Shown here: piece by piece, positions 1-5,949 of the stretch
Numbering within the stretch: the first letter of the stretch is position 1
Layout: each line of letters starts with the position of its first letter
NCBI GenBank assembly: GCA_964507325.1
Contig: CAZDQL010000174.1
Location: 1-5,949 of the forward strand
DNA from: CAZDQL01 sp964507325
Lineage (GTDB): Bacteria; Planctomycetota; UBA1135; GCA-002686595
DNA: 5,949 nucleotides
Reading direction: 5' to 3'
The notes under the pieces: generated by a model
What the model was told of the DNA's origin: nothing
What the model saw: the letters and a program-made list of their open reading frames with translations, nothing else
Databases searched by the model: none
Position numbers and translations under genes: made by a program

Positions 1-219
1 AGGCGTCGCATCGTCAACTTGACCGACGGCTCGGAGAACCCGCCCGGCGAGTGGAACCAGATGGTGATCGAGTGCCGCGGGACCTCGGTGTGGGTCTGGG
101 TGAACGGCGACCTGGTCAACCACGGGTTCGGGTGCACGACCGACAAGGGGCAGATCGCGATCCAGGCGGAGGGGGCGGTTTGTGAGTTCCGGCGGGTGGA
201 GTTGACGCCGGTGGAGTAG
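1..219 (+). CDS. DUF1080 (3-keto-disaccharide hydrolase) domain protein, C-terminal end only
   Basis: The reading frame is open from the first base and stops with TAG at 217-219, so only the last 72 residues are visible and the start lies outside the window. The stretch contains GEWNQMVIECRG, then VWVNGDLVNHGFG, then KGQIAIQAEG and CEFRRVELTPVE. This is the usual C-terminal pattern of DUF1080 domains: a beta-sandwich of the concanavalin/LamG type, with the 'GEWN', 'xVNG', 'G.IALQ.EG' and 'EFRN' strands. Family members are mostly exported proteins linked to carbohydrate degradation; some hydrolyse 3-keto-glycosides. The domain ends almost exactly at the stop codon, as is common in the family. 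Whether other domains precede it cannot be seen. The gene is convergent with the aromatic-degradation operon and probably unrelated to it. The family call is confident; the substrate is unknown. Confidence 0.8.
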   Translation, partial: RRRIVNLTDGSENPPGEWNQMVIECRGTSVWVWVNGDLVNHGFGCTTDKGQIAIQAEGAVCEFRRVELTPVE

Positions 220-259
220 TCGGGCTTCCTCGCGGTCCGGATAGCGAGAGGCGTAGGGG

Positions 260-358
260 CCACCCCCCACGCTCGCCACCCGTCCCGGCCGGACGCCCCA
301 AGGGCCCGAAACCGGGCGAGGGCGACCGACCGGGACGGGCGGCGAGCGTGGGGGGTGG
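260..358 (-). terminator. 99-nt near-perfect hairpin between convergent genes; probable terminator or RNA-stabilising stem
   Basis: Positions 260-299 pair with 358-319 over 40 positions: 36 are Watson-Crick, three are A/C oppositions (278/340, 289/329, 299/319) and one is A/A (293/325). An inner stem 304-308/313-317 caps the structure. All three A/C oppositions become G-U pairs in RNA copied from the minus strand, so 39 of 40 positions pair there. This fits a role at the 3' end of the dch transcript, which stops 86 nt upstream. No T-run follows on either strand, so a classical intrinsic terminator is not proven. A 3'-end protective stem or a dispersed palindromic element (REP or MITE-like) remains possible. 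Confidence 0.5.
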
Positions 359-381
359 GGCGGACGGCTTCCGGGAGGGAA

Positions 382-414
382 CTCCCCCCGAGACTCGATG
401 CGGTTCGGGGGGGG
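382..414 (+). terminator. Small GC-rich hairpin, possible terminator for the plus-strand DUF1080 gene
   Basis: The arms CCCCCCGA (384-391) and TCGGGGGG (405-412) are perfect complements around a 13-nt loop. The stem extends by C382/G414 and by two oppositions, 383/413 and 392/404, that are G-U pairs only in plus-strand RNA. This polarity is opposite to that of the larger hairpin at 260-358. No T-tract follows, so termination activity is uncertain. Confidence 0.3.
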
Positions 415-443
415 CTGCCCTCTTCGCTCGGGGACTTGCCGGC

Positions 444-1223
444 CTAGCGGTGCTCCCAGGCGGGCTTGCGCTTCTCGAGGAAGGCCTGGATCCCCTCGGG
501 GGCGTCGTGGGTCTTCATCAGCTCGTCGAGGTAGCAGCGCTCGAGCTCGGCGAGGTCGTCGATGAAGGTGCCGCGCCAGGAGCGGCGGGCGGCGGCGGTG
601 GCGAGGCGCAGGGCGCTGGCGCTGCGCGGGAGCAGGTACTCGCCGGCCCAGTCGAGGGCGGCGGTGCCGGGGTCGGCGGCGAGCTCGGCCACCAGGCCGA
701 TCGAGACCGCCTCGGCGGCGTCGGCGATGCGTCCGGAGAGGAGCAGGTCCGCGGCGGCTCCCGCACCCACGCGGTGGGGCAGGAGGGCGGAGCCGATCGG
801 GGCGAAGACGCCGAGCTGGATCTCCGGCTGGCCGAAGCGCGCGTCCTCGGCGGCGAAGACGCGGTCGGCGAGCAGGACCAGCTCGAGGCCGCCCCCCAGG
901 CACATGCCGCGCACGGCGGCCAGGACGGGGAGGTCGAGGGCCAGGAGCTCCCGGGCGGCGGCGTGCAGCTCGGGGAGCATCTCGCCCACCTGATCGGCGA
1001 CGTGCTCCGGCACGCTGGCGCCGAAGGAGAAGTGGGGGCCGGCGTGGTCGAGGATCACCCCCGCCAGGCGCTCCTGGCCCGCCGCACCCCCCACGGCGGC
1101 GCGCAGCTCGGCGATCAGCGCGCGGTCGACGATGTTGCCCTTGCCGGCGTCGAGGGTCAGGCGCAGGAGCGCCCCATCCTCGAGCGTCTCCCGCTTCAGG
1201 CGCGGGGCGCTGGCCTCGCTCAC
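444..1223 (-). CDS. dch: Cyclohexa-1,5-diene-1-carbonyl-CoA hydratase (crotonase family; Dch/BamR type)
   Basis: Predicted cytoplasmic enzyme of 259 residues that adds water to cyclohexa-1,5-diene-1-carbonyl-CoA, giving 6-hydroxycyclohex-1-ene-1-carbonyl-CoA. This is the first step after benzoyl-CoA reduction. The crotonase fold is clear. The oxyanion-hole segments are HFSFGAS (residues 64-70) and CLGGGLE (108-114). Glu114 and Glu134 (in FGQPEIQLG) are 20 residues apart, matching the two catalytic glutamates of enoyl-CoA hydratase (Glu144/Glu164 of rat ECH). The 'GPHFSFGAS' and 'LGVFAP' signatures are typical of Dch rather than of general enoyl-CoA hydratases. The start is GTG at 1223-1221, with GGAGG at 1230-1234 six nt upstream. 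It overlaps the oah stop as GTGA, implying translational coupling. It is the last gene of the operon. A general enoyl-CoA hydratase is the alternative, but the neighbours make Dch much more likely. Confidence 0.88.
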   Translation of the reverse strand: MSEASAPRLKRETLEDGALLRLTLDAGKGNIVDRALIAELRAAVGGAAGQERLAGVILDHAGPHFSFGASVPEHVADQVGEMLPELHAAARELLALDLPVLAAVRGMCLGGGLELVLLADRVFAAEDARFGQPEIQLGVFAPIGSALLPHRVGAGAAADLLLSGRIADAAEAVSIGLVAELAADPGTAALDWAGEYLLPRSASALRLATAAARRSWRGTFIDDLAELERCYLDELMKTHDAPEGIQAFLEKRKPAWEHR

Positions 1224-2356
1224 GAGGCCCCTCCCGTCGCCACGGCGTCCTCCCGGGGAATCAGCGCCTCGACCAGGTCGGGGCTCCAGCGCTCACCGGC
1301 GGCGAGCCGCCGGCGCAGGTCGACGAAGTCGATCTCGCGCTTGCCCCTGGGGCCCTCGTTGAAGGCGCGGAAGCCGGTGGCGGCCTCGGCCAGCATGTTG
1401 AGGCCCAGCCAGCTGCGGTTCGACTCCTTGTTCTTGTCCCAGTGCGCCAGCTTGTGCTTGCGCACCGACTCGATCGTCTTGCGCGTGCAGCCGGGGAAGG
1501 TGGCCAGGAGCTTGGCGATCAGGCGCTCGACGGCGGTGTCGAGGGGGGCCAGGTCGATGGTGCCGGAGCGCAGGAGCTCCTTGGCGGTCTTGGCCTCGTC
1601 GCCGCGCTTGGGTGCGCCGTAGACCACCTGGCCGCGGTCGTCGAGCCAGCGGTCGGTGACGACCAGCGGGTTGAGGATCACCTCACCGTCGACCGTGAGC
1701 ACCGGCACCACTTCGGTGATCAGGCCGTAGTTGAGCGCCTCGTAGGCGCTCCACATCTGGCACAGGGTGGCGGACTGCATGGCCCGCTCGGCGCCGACGA
1801 AGAGCGGCAGGAAGTCGGTGGAGCCGCCGTCGGGGGCGGAGCCGTGGCGCGGGCCCGCCTGGCCGAAGAGCGCCAGGTCGCTGGAGATGGTGTAGTCGCA
1901 GGCCATGCCGATCTCCTGGCCGCCGGCGACGCGCATGCCGTTGACGCGGCAGACCACCGGCTTGTCGCAGGCCAGGATGGCGCTGACCATGTCGTTGAAG
2001 AGCCGCATGTACTGCAGGTACTCGTCCGGCGCGCCGGAGTAGTACTCGGCGTACTCGGCGGTGTTGCCGCCGGTGCAGAAGGCGCGGTCCCCCTCGCCGG
2101 TGAAGACCGCCGCCACCACGTCGCGCTCGTTGGAGGCGTGACGGAAGGCGAGGATCACGTCCTTCACCATGTCGGTGGTGTAGGAGTTGTACTGGCGCGG
2201 GTTGTCGAGGGTGATCCAGGCGGTGTAGAGGCCCGACACCTCCTCGCCCGCGGCGTCGCGCACGGGGCGGCGCTCGTAGCGCATCTGCCCGCTGGCGGGC
2301 TCGAAGGGGACCAGATCGTGGTTCAGGAACGGCTTGGGATCGAAGTGGTTGGTCAC
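1220..2356 (-). CDS. oah: 6-oxocyclohex-1-ene-1-carbonyl-CoA hydrolase (ring-opening; Oah/BamA)
   Basis: Predicted enzyme of 378 residues that hydrates and hydrolytically opens the alicyclic ring of 6-oxocyclohex-1-ene-1-carbonyl-CoA, giving 3-hydroxypimeloyl-CoA. It belongs to the crotonase superfamily but is longer than ordinary members and matches the usual Oah/BamA length of about 375-380. Highly characteristic segments are DNPRQYNSYTTDMVKD (51-66), FCTGGNTAEYAEYY (93-106), NGMRVAGGQEIGMACDY (139-155) and GQAGPRHGSAPDGGSTDF (165-182). Oxyanion-hole elements lie near 94-97 and 143-147. Glu148 sits where hydratases have their first catalytic Glu, while the position 20 residues later is Gly168 rather than Glu, consistent with different chemistry. 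The same frame stays open far upstream, antisense to fumC, but homology begins only near this GTG (2356-2354). The GTG follows the had stop by 8 nt and has only a weak ribosome site (GAAGAG). bamA is a recognised marker gene for anaerobic aromatic degradation. Confidence 0.93.
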   Translation of the reverse strand: MTNHFDPKPFLNHDLVPFEPASGQMRYERRPVRDAAGEEVSGLYTAWITLDNPRQYNSYTTDMVKDVILAFRHASNERDVVAAVFTGEGDRAFCTGGNTAEYAEYYSGAPDEYLQYMRLFNDMVSAILACDKPVVCRVNGMRVAGGQEIGMACDYTISSDLALFGQAGPRHGSAPDGGSTDFLPLFVGAERAMQSATLCQMWSAYEALNYGLITEVVPVLTVDGEVILNPLVVTDRWLDDRGQVVYGAPKRGDEAKTAKELLRSGTIDLAPLDTAVERLIAKLLATFPGCTRKTIESVRKHKLAHWDKNKESNRSWLGLNMLAEAATGFRAFNEGPRGKREIDFVDLRRRLAAGERWSPDLVEALIPREDAVATGGAS

Positions 2357-2364
2357 GGGACTCT

Positions 2365-3465
2365 TCAGGGCAAGAGGACAGGACGGCCGGAGAGTTGGTG
2401 GGCGTGGGAGGCTTCGAAGATCGACTGGATGTCGTCGAGGGGGTGGGTTTCCACGAAGGGCAGGACCGACACGTCGCCCTTCAGCACGAGGTCGATGGCG
2501 CCGGGGTAGAGCTCCGGGACGCAGCCCCAGTTGCCGACGGCCTTGGCGTCGAAGGCCATCAGGTTGGAGAGGCGCAGCTCGAGCTTCTCCATCGAGAAGC
2601 CCACGATCGAGAGGTACGCGCCGTGGACCAGCAGGCCGTAGGCCAAGGCCTGGCCGGGCCCGGTGCCGGAGCACTCGAAGATCTTCCAGCGCATGCGCGA
2701 GAGCCCCCGCTCGGCGGCGAAGGCGGCGATCTCCTTGCGCAGGGAGCGGGGGTCGGAGGTGCTGGGGTCGAAGCCCTTGTGCACACCGTGCTCCGCCAGG
2801 AGCTCGAGGCGCGCGGGGACGATGTCGAAGCCGACCACCGTCGCGCCACGCGCGGCGGCGATCTGGGCCGCGAAGCCGCCCACCCCGCCGAGGCCGATCA
2901 CGACCACCAGGTCCCCCTCGACGACGCGGGCGCGCTCGATCGCCTGGTAGGGGGTGGTGACCGCGTCGGCGACCACCGAGAGCTGGGCCAGGGTGCACTC
3001 CGAGGCGCCGATCGGACCGGAATCGGCCTCGGAGGCCCCCTCCACCGTCGCCAGTCCGCCGGCGGGCACCATCACGTGGCTCGCGAAGCCGCCGTGGATG
3101 TCGTTGCCGGGCATCTTCTGGGTGGGGCAGATGGCGCCGTGGCCGCCGCGGCAGCAGTCGCACTCGCCGCAGGGCATCACGGCGGGGATGATCACCCCCT
3201 GGCCCTCGAGGTCCTCGTGGCCGGCGCCCGCCGCCTCGACCCAGCCGGAGATCTCGTGCCCCAGGGTGAGGGGCATCTTCGAGCGCGTGCGCACCCCGTC
3301 GTAGTAGAAGCCCAGGTCGGTGTGGCACACGCCGCAGCCGGCGACGCGCACCCGCGCCTCGCCGGTACCCGGCTCTCCGATCTCGAACTCGACGCGCTCC
3401 AGGGGCGCGCCCACGGCGGTCATCTGCCAACGGTGGCCGGTGGTGGTGAGAACGCGGTCGGGCAT
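2365..3465 (-). CDS. had: 6-hydroxycyclohex-1-ene-1-carbonyl-CoA dehydrogenase (zinc-type alcohol dehydrogenase; Had/BamQ)
   Basis: Predicted NAD-dependent dehydrogenase of 366 residues, very close to known Had proteins. It oxidises 6-hydroxycyclohex-1-ene-1-carbonyl-CoA to the 6-oxo compound that Oah then opens. Medium-chain dehydrogenase features appear in order: the catalytic zinc ligand Cys47 in GCGVCHTD; GHE at 69-71; four structural-zinc cysteines at 99, 102, 105 and 113; the Rossmann motif GLGGVG at 191-196; and Asp214 at the end of the second strand, which favours NAD over NADP. The start is ATG at 3465-3463, preceded by AGAAGGAG (3473-3480) with 7-nt spacing. The frame continues upstream without homology or a ribosome site. 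It is the first gene of the operon, with a sigma70-like promoter just upstream (3513-3541). The assignment to Had rather than a generic alcohol dehydrogenase rests on length, a close resemblance recognised by eye, and the adjacent oah and dch. Confidence 0.88.
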   Translation of the reverse strand: MPDRVLTTTGHRWQMTAVGAPLERVEFEIGEPGTGEARVRVAGCGVCHTDLGFYYDGVRTRSKMPLTLGHEISGWVEAAGAGHEDLEGQGVIIPAVMPCGECDCCRGGHGAICPTQKMPGNDIHGGFASHVMVPAGGLATVEGASEADSGPIGASECTLAQLSVVADAVTTPYQAIERARVVEGDLVVVIGLGGVGGFAAQIAAARGATVVGFDIVPARLELLAEHGVHKGFDPSTSDPRSLRKEIAAFAAERGLSRMRWKIFECSGTGPGQALAYGLLVHGAYLSIVGFSMEKLELRLSNLMAFDAKAVGNWGCVPELYPGAIDLVLKGDVSVLPFVETHPLDDIQSIFEASHAHQLSGRPVLLP

Positions 3466-3512
3466 CGGGGGGCTCCTTCTCAGCCTGCGAGTCCAGCTCC
3501 GGGGGGCGGGAG

Positions 3513-3541
3513 AGGATATCCAGAGGGCGGGCGAGTGTCGA
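3513..3541 (-). promoter_or_regulatory. Predicted sigma70-type promoter of the had-oah-dch operon
   Basis: On the minus strand, TCGACA (3541-3536; 5 of 6 against TTGACA) is followed after exactly 17 nt by TATCCT (3518-3513; 4 of 6 against TATAAT). Transcription would begin near 3506 and give a leader of about 40 nt carrying the AGAAGGAG ribosome site of had. Spacing and position are good, but the sigma preferences of this organism are unknown. Confidence 0.5.
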
Positions 3542-3560
3542 GGCACGCAGGAGGCGTGCC
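3542..3560. promoter_or_regulatory. Perfect 7-5-7 palindrome, candidate operator between had and fumC
   Basis: GGCACGC (3542-3548), spacer AGGAG, then the exact complement GCGTGCC (3554-3560). It abuts the -35 box of the predicted had promoter and lies just before TATCTT (3565-3570), a weak -10 candidate for fumC on the plus strand with no convincing -35. A dimeric regulator bound here could affect one or both divergent genes. No regulator gene is present in the window, so none can be named. In GC-rich DNA a chance palindrome is possible. Confidence 0.35.
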
Positions 3561-3632
3561 AGGCTATCTTGCGGGTCCCCGTGCAACCCCGGCGCACGGC
3601 CGCGGTCCACGCATCGAAAGAAGCTTCGAACC

Positions 3633-5045
<1,413 letters not shown>

Positions 5046-5049
5046 GTCA

Positions 5050-5078
5050 TTGCGGGCATTCCCTCTTCCGGGGATTAT
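5050..5078 (+). promoter_or_regulatory. Weak promoter candidate for the beta-helix gene
   Basis: Just after the fumC stop the DNA becomes locally AT-richer. TTGCGG (5050-5055; 3 of 6) and GATTAT (5073-5078; 4 of 6) are separated by 17 nt. The rest of 5079-5207 shows no gene, no clear terminator and no recognisable site. The match is poor and could be chance. Confidence 0.18.
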
Positions 5079-5207
5079 GGGTATTCCTAAAGAACTCCCG
5101 TAGCCGTGGCCGTGTCGGCGGGATACGAGGGAGTAGCGGCGCCCAGGTCACTCGCAGGGCATCGCGCCCCCGCCTGATCGCCGTCGAGAGAAACCTGCCA
5201 ACCCTGC

Positions 5208-5213
5208 AGGAGG
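5208..5213 (+). promoter_or_regulatory. Consensus Shine-Dalgarno site for the ATG at 5221
   Basis: AGGAGG lies 7 nt before ATG 5221, an ideal sequence and distance and among the strongest ribosome sites in the window. It argues that translation begins at 5221, although the frame opened there closes after 22 codons (see the next entries). Confidence 0.6.
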
Positions 5214-5220
5214 GGTAACC

Positions 5221-5289
5221 ATGGAAGTCGGACTCGTCCACTCGTCCACTCGTCCATCCGTTTGTTCGCTGATTCCCAGCGCGGCGTAG
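5221..5289 (+). CDS. 22-codon reading frame; out-of-phase start of the beta-helix gene, or a leader peptide
   Basis: ATG 5221 has a consensus ribosome site, and its frame runs MEVGLVHSSTRPSV and on to TAG at 5287-5289. The peptide resembles no known family. Its first residues are encoded partly by the 8-bp tandem repeat at 5232-5256. Loss of one repeat unit would carry this frame straight into the signal peptide of the downstream beta-helix protein, so it may be the 'off' form of that gene's true start. It could also be a short upstream frame coupled to the next gene, or the start of a gene disrupted by an assembly indel. Confidence 0.35.
   Translation: MEVGLVHSSTRPSVCSLIPSAA
5232..5256 (+). 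repeat. Tandem repeat of the 8-bp unit ACTCGTCC, three copies plus one base
   Basis: ACTCGTCC occurs at 5232-5239, 5240-5247 and 5248-5255, followed by A5256. All three copies are identical. The unit length is not a multiple of three, so each gain or loss shifts the frame. The repeat begins 12 nt into the frame opened by ATG 5221. Confidence 0.95.
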
Positions 5290-5949
5290 CTCGCTCGCTC
5301 CGGAGGCTGCGGCCGGGGAGGATCGCCCATGGAGTTGTGCTCGGGGGGGCGCTGCTCCTGCTCGCCGCGGGGAATGCGGCCGCCCAGGCGGACTGGTACG
5401 TAGATGGCACCAACGGCGATGACACCAATAGCGGGGACTCCTGGAGTAGCCCCTTCGCTACCGTCCAAAAGGGCCTGTCGATGGTCGATTCGTCCAACCG
5501 GGAGATCTGGGTCAAGGTCGGCACCTACCCCGTGGCGTCCCCCAACTCCGCACGCACCTCGACCTACGCCATCCCGCAGTACACGATCCTGCGCGGTGGA
5601 TTCCGGGGCAACGAGCAGAGCCTCTCCCAGCGCGGCACCGACCTCTTCGACGACACGGTACTCACGGGCGACATCAACGGCGACAGCGGAAGCAATCCAC
5701 CGGTCACCAGTGACGACGCCTACCACGTCGTGACCCTCAACTACTATGACAGCATCGTCATCGATGGCTTCAAGATCACACACGGCAACGCGGATGGCTC
5801 TGGAACGGGCCAATCCGATGGGGGTGGCATCTACACCATCGAGAATGCTGGGGGTACGGCCGGTGGCAGATACTCCAACCTATTCATCGAGGACTGCCTA
5901 GCCCGGCCTATTCATGAGGTTCGAGCCTCGGACCCCAAGAGCGAGCGAA
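5262..5949 (+). CDS. Secreted right-handed beta-helix protein with DUF1565-type N-terminus (cut by window end)
   Basis: The frame is open from 5178 to the window end. TTG 5262 is the first usable start codon in frame but lacks a ribosome site; GTG 5337 is the other. From TTG, a signal peptide is evident: an arginine-rich region (residues 7-20), the hydrophobic core VVLGGALLLLAAG (25-37) and an AAAQA cleavage site before Asp44. The mature start DWYVDGTNGDDTNSGDSW is the classic opening of DUF1565/parallel beta-helix proteins. It is followed by FATVQKGL, a G-T-Y turn, YTILRGGFRG (to residue 116), LTGDINGD, YHVVTL, IDGFKITHGNADG and GGGIYTIEN, the recurring turns of a beta-helix. Such proteins are exported and often surface-attached; ligand or activity is unknown. 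A sample line (5701-5760) has 34 of 60 G/C against 42 of 60 in a fumC line (4381-4440). The last 40 or so bases no longer look like beta-helix coding sequence. The true start is unresolved. Confidence 0.72.
   Translation, partial: MFADSQRGVARSLRRLRPGRIAHGVVLGGALLLLAAGNAAAQADWYVDGTNGDDTNSGDSWSSPFATVQKGLSMVDSSNREIWVKVGTYPVASPNSARTSTYAIPQYTILRGGFRGNEQSLSQRGTDLFDDTVLTGDINGDSGSNPPVTSDDAYHVVTLNYYDSIVIDGFKITHGNADGSGTGQSDGGGIYTIENAGGTAGGRYSNLFIEDCLARPIHEVRASDPKSER
5317..5331 (+). promoter_or_regulatory. Second ribosome site and ATG, also out of phase with the beta-helix gene
   Basis: GGAGGA (5317-5322) is followed after 6 nt by ATG 5329-5331. In the sequence as given this frame is not that of the beta-helix protein and ends with a TAG shortly after 5393. 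One additional G in the run at 5343-5349 would place it in frame, giving a short signal peptide beginning MELCSGGALLLL. That version lacks a basic N-terminal region, which counts against it. Confidence 0.3.
5343..5349 (+). repeat. Run of seven G inside the signal-peptide coding region
   Basis: Seven consecutive G bases encode part of the LGGA stretch before the hydrophobic core. Runs of this kind are prone to slippage in vivo and to length errors in sequencing. Eight G would fuse ATG 5329 to the mature beta-helix frame. Confidence 0.9.

Noticed and set aside
348..1622. Long plus-strand open frame of 424 codons opposite dch and oah
   Set aside because: Gly/Ala/Glu-rich low-complexity product typical of antisense frames in GC-rich genes. 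It overlaps two well-supported genes on the other strand.
5046..5100. Intrinsic terminator after fumC
   Set aside because: No convincing inverted repeat followed by a T-run was found in this stretch.
5232..5256. CRISPR array
   Set aside because: The 8-bp units are directly abutting, with no spacers, and far shorter than CRISPR repeats; this is a simple tandem repeat.
5148..5813. Minus-strand open frame opposite the beta-helix gene
   Set aside because: The plus-strand frame has a signal peptide and clear family motifs; the minus-strand product has none.
5914..5928. GGTTCGAGCC stretch resembling a tRNA T-arm
   Set aside because: The stem-loop has the wrong loop length, and no acceptor, anticodon or D-arm is visible around it.

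Overview
The window reads as a high-GC (about 70% by eye) bacterial chromosome segment. The best guess for the host is Planctomycetota or a similar lineage. This is inferred from two flanking genes that are abundant there, a DUF1080 (3-keto-disaccharide hydrolase) domain protein at the left edge and a secreted DUF1565/right-handed beta-helix protein at the right edge. No rRNA or other taxonomic marker is present, so the assignment is weak.

Layout. 1-219 (+) is the C-terminal end of a DUF1080 protein. 220-443 is a convergent intergenic gap holding two hairpins: a very long one (260-358) and a small one (382-414). 444-3465 (-) is a tight three-gene operon read right to left as had, oah, dch. 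The had-oah gap is 8 nt, and oah and dch overlap by 4 nt (GTGA). 3466-3632 is a divergent promoter region with a good sigma70-type promoter for the operon and a perfect 7-5-7 palindrome next to it. 3633-5045 (+) is a complete class II fumarase, fumC. 5046-5261 is a leader region containing a consensus Shine-Dalgarno/ATG pair followed by an 8-bp tandem repeat. From about 5262 to the window end (+) runs a secreted beta-helix protein, cut off by the window.

How the genes work together. Dch, Had and Oah are the three consecutive enzymes after ring reduction in anaerobic benzoyl-CoA degradation. They convert cyclohexa-1,5-diene-1-carbonyl-CoA by hydration, NAD-dependent oxidation and hydrolytic ring opening to 3-hydroxypimeloyl-CoA. 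The dearomatising benzoyl-CoA reductase is not in this window. FumC is a TCA-cycle enzyme whose gene is transcribed divergently from the operon.

The most notable observation is at the start of the beta-helix gene. The best ribosome-binding site and ATG (5221) open a frame that closes after 22 codons, while the signal peptide and mature protein lie in another frame. Between them sit three copies of an 8-bp repeat; removing one copy (or adding two) would join the ATG to the signal peptide exactly. This looks like a possible phase-variable surface protein, although an assembly indel or an ordinary TTG start are real alternatives.
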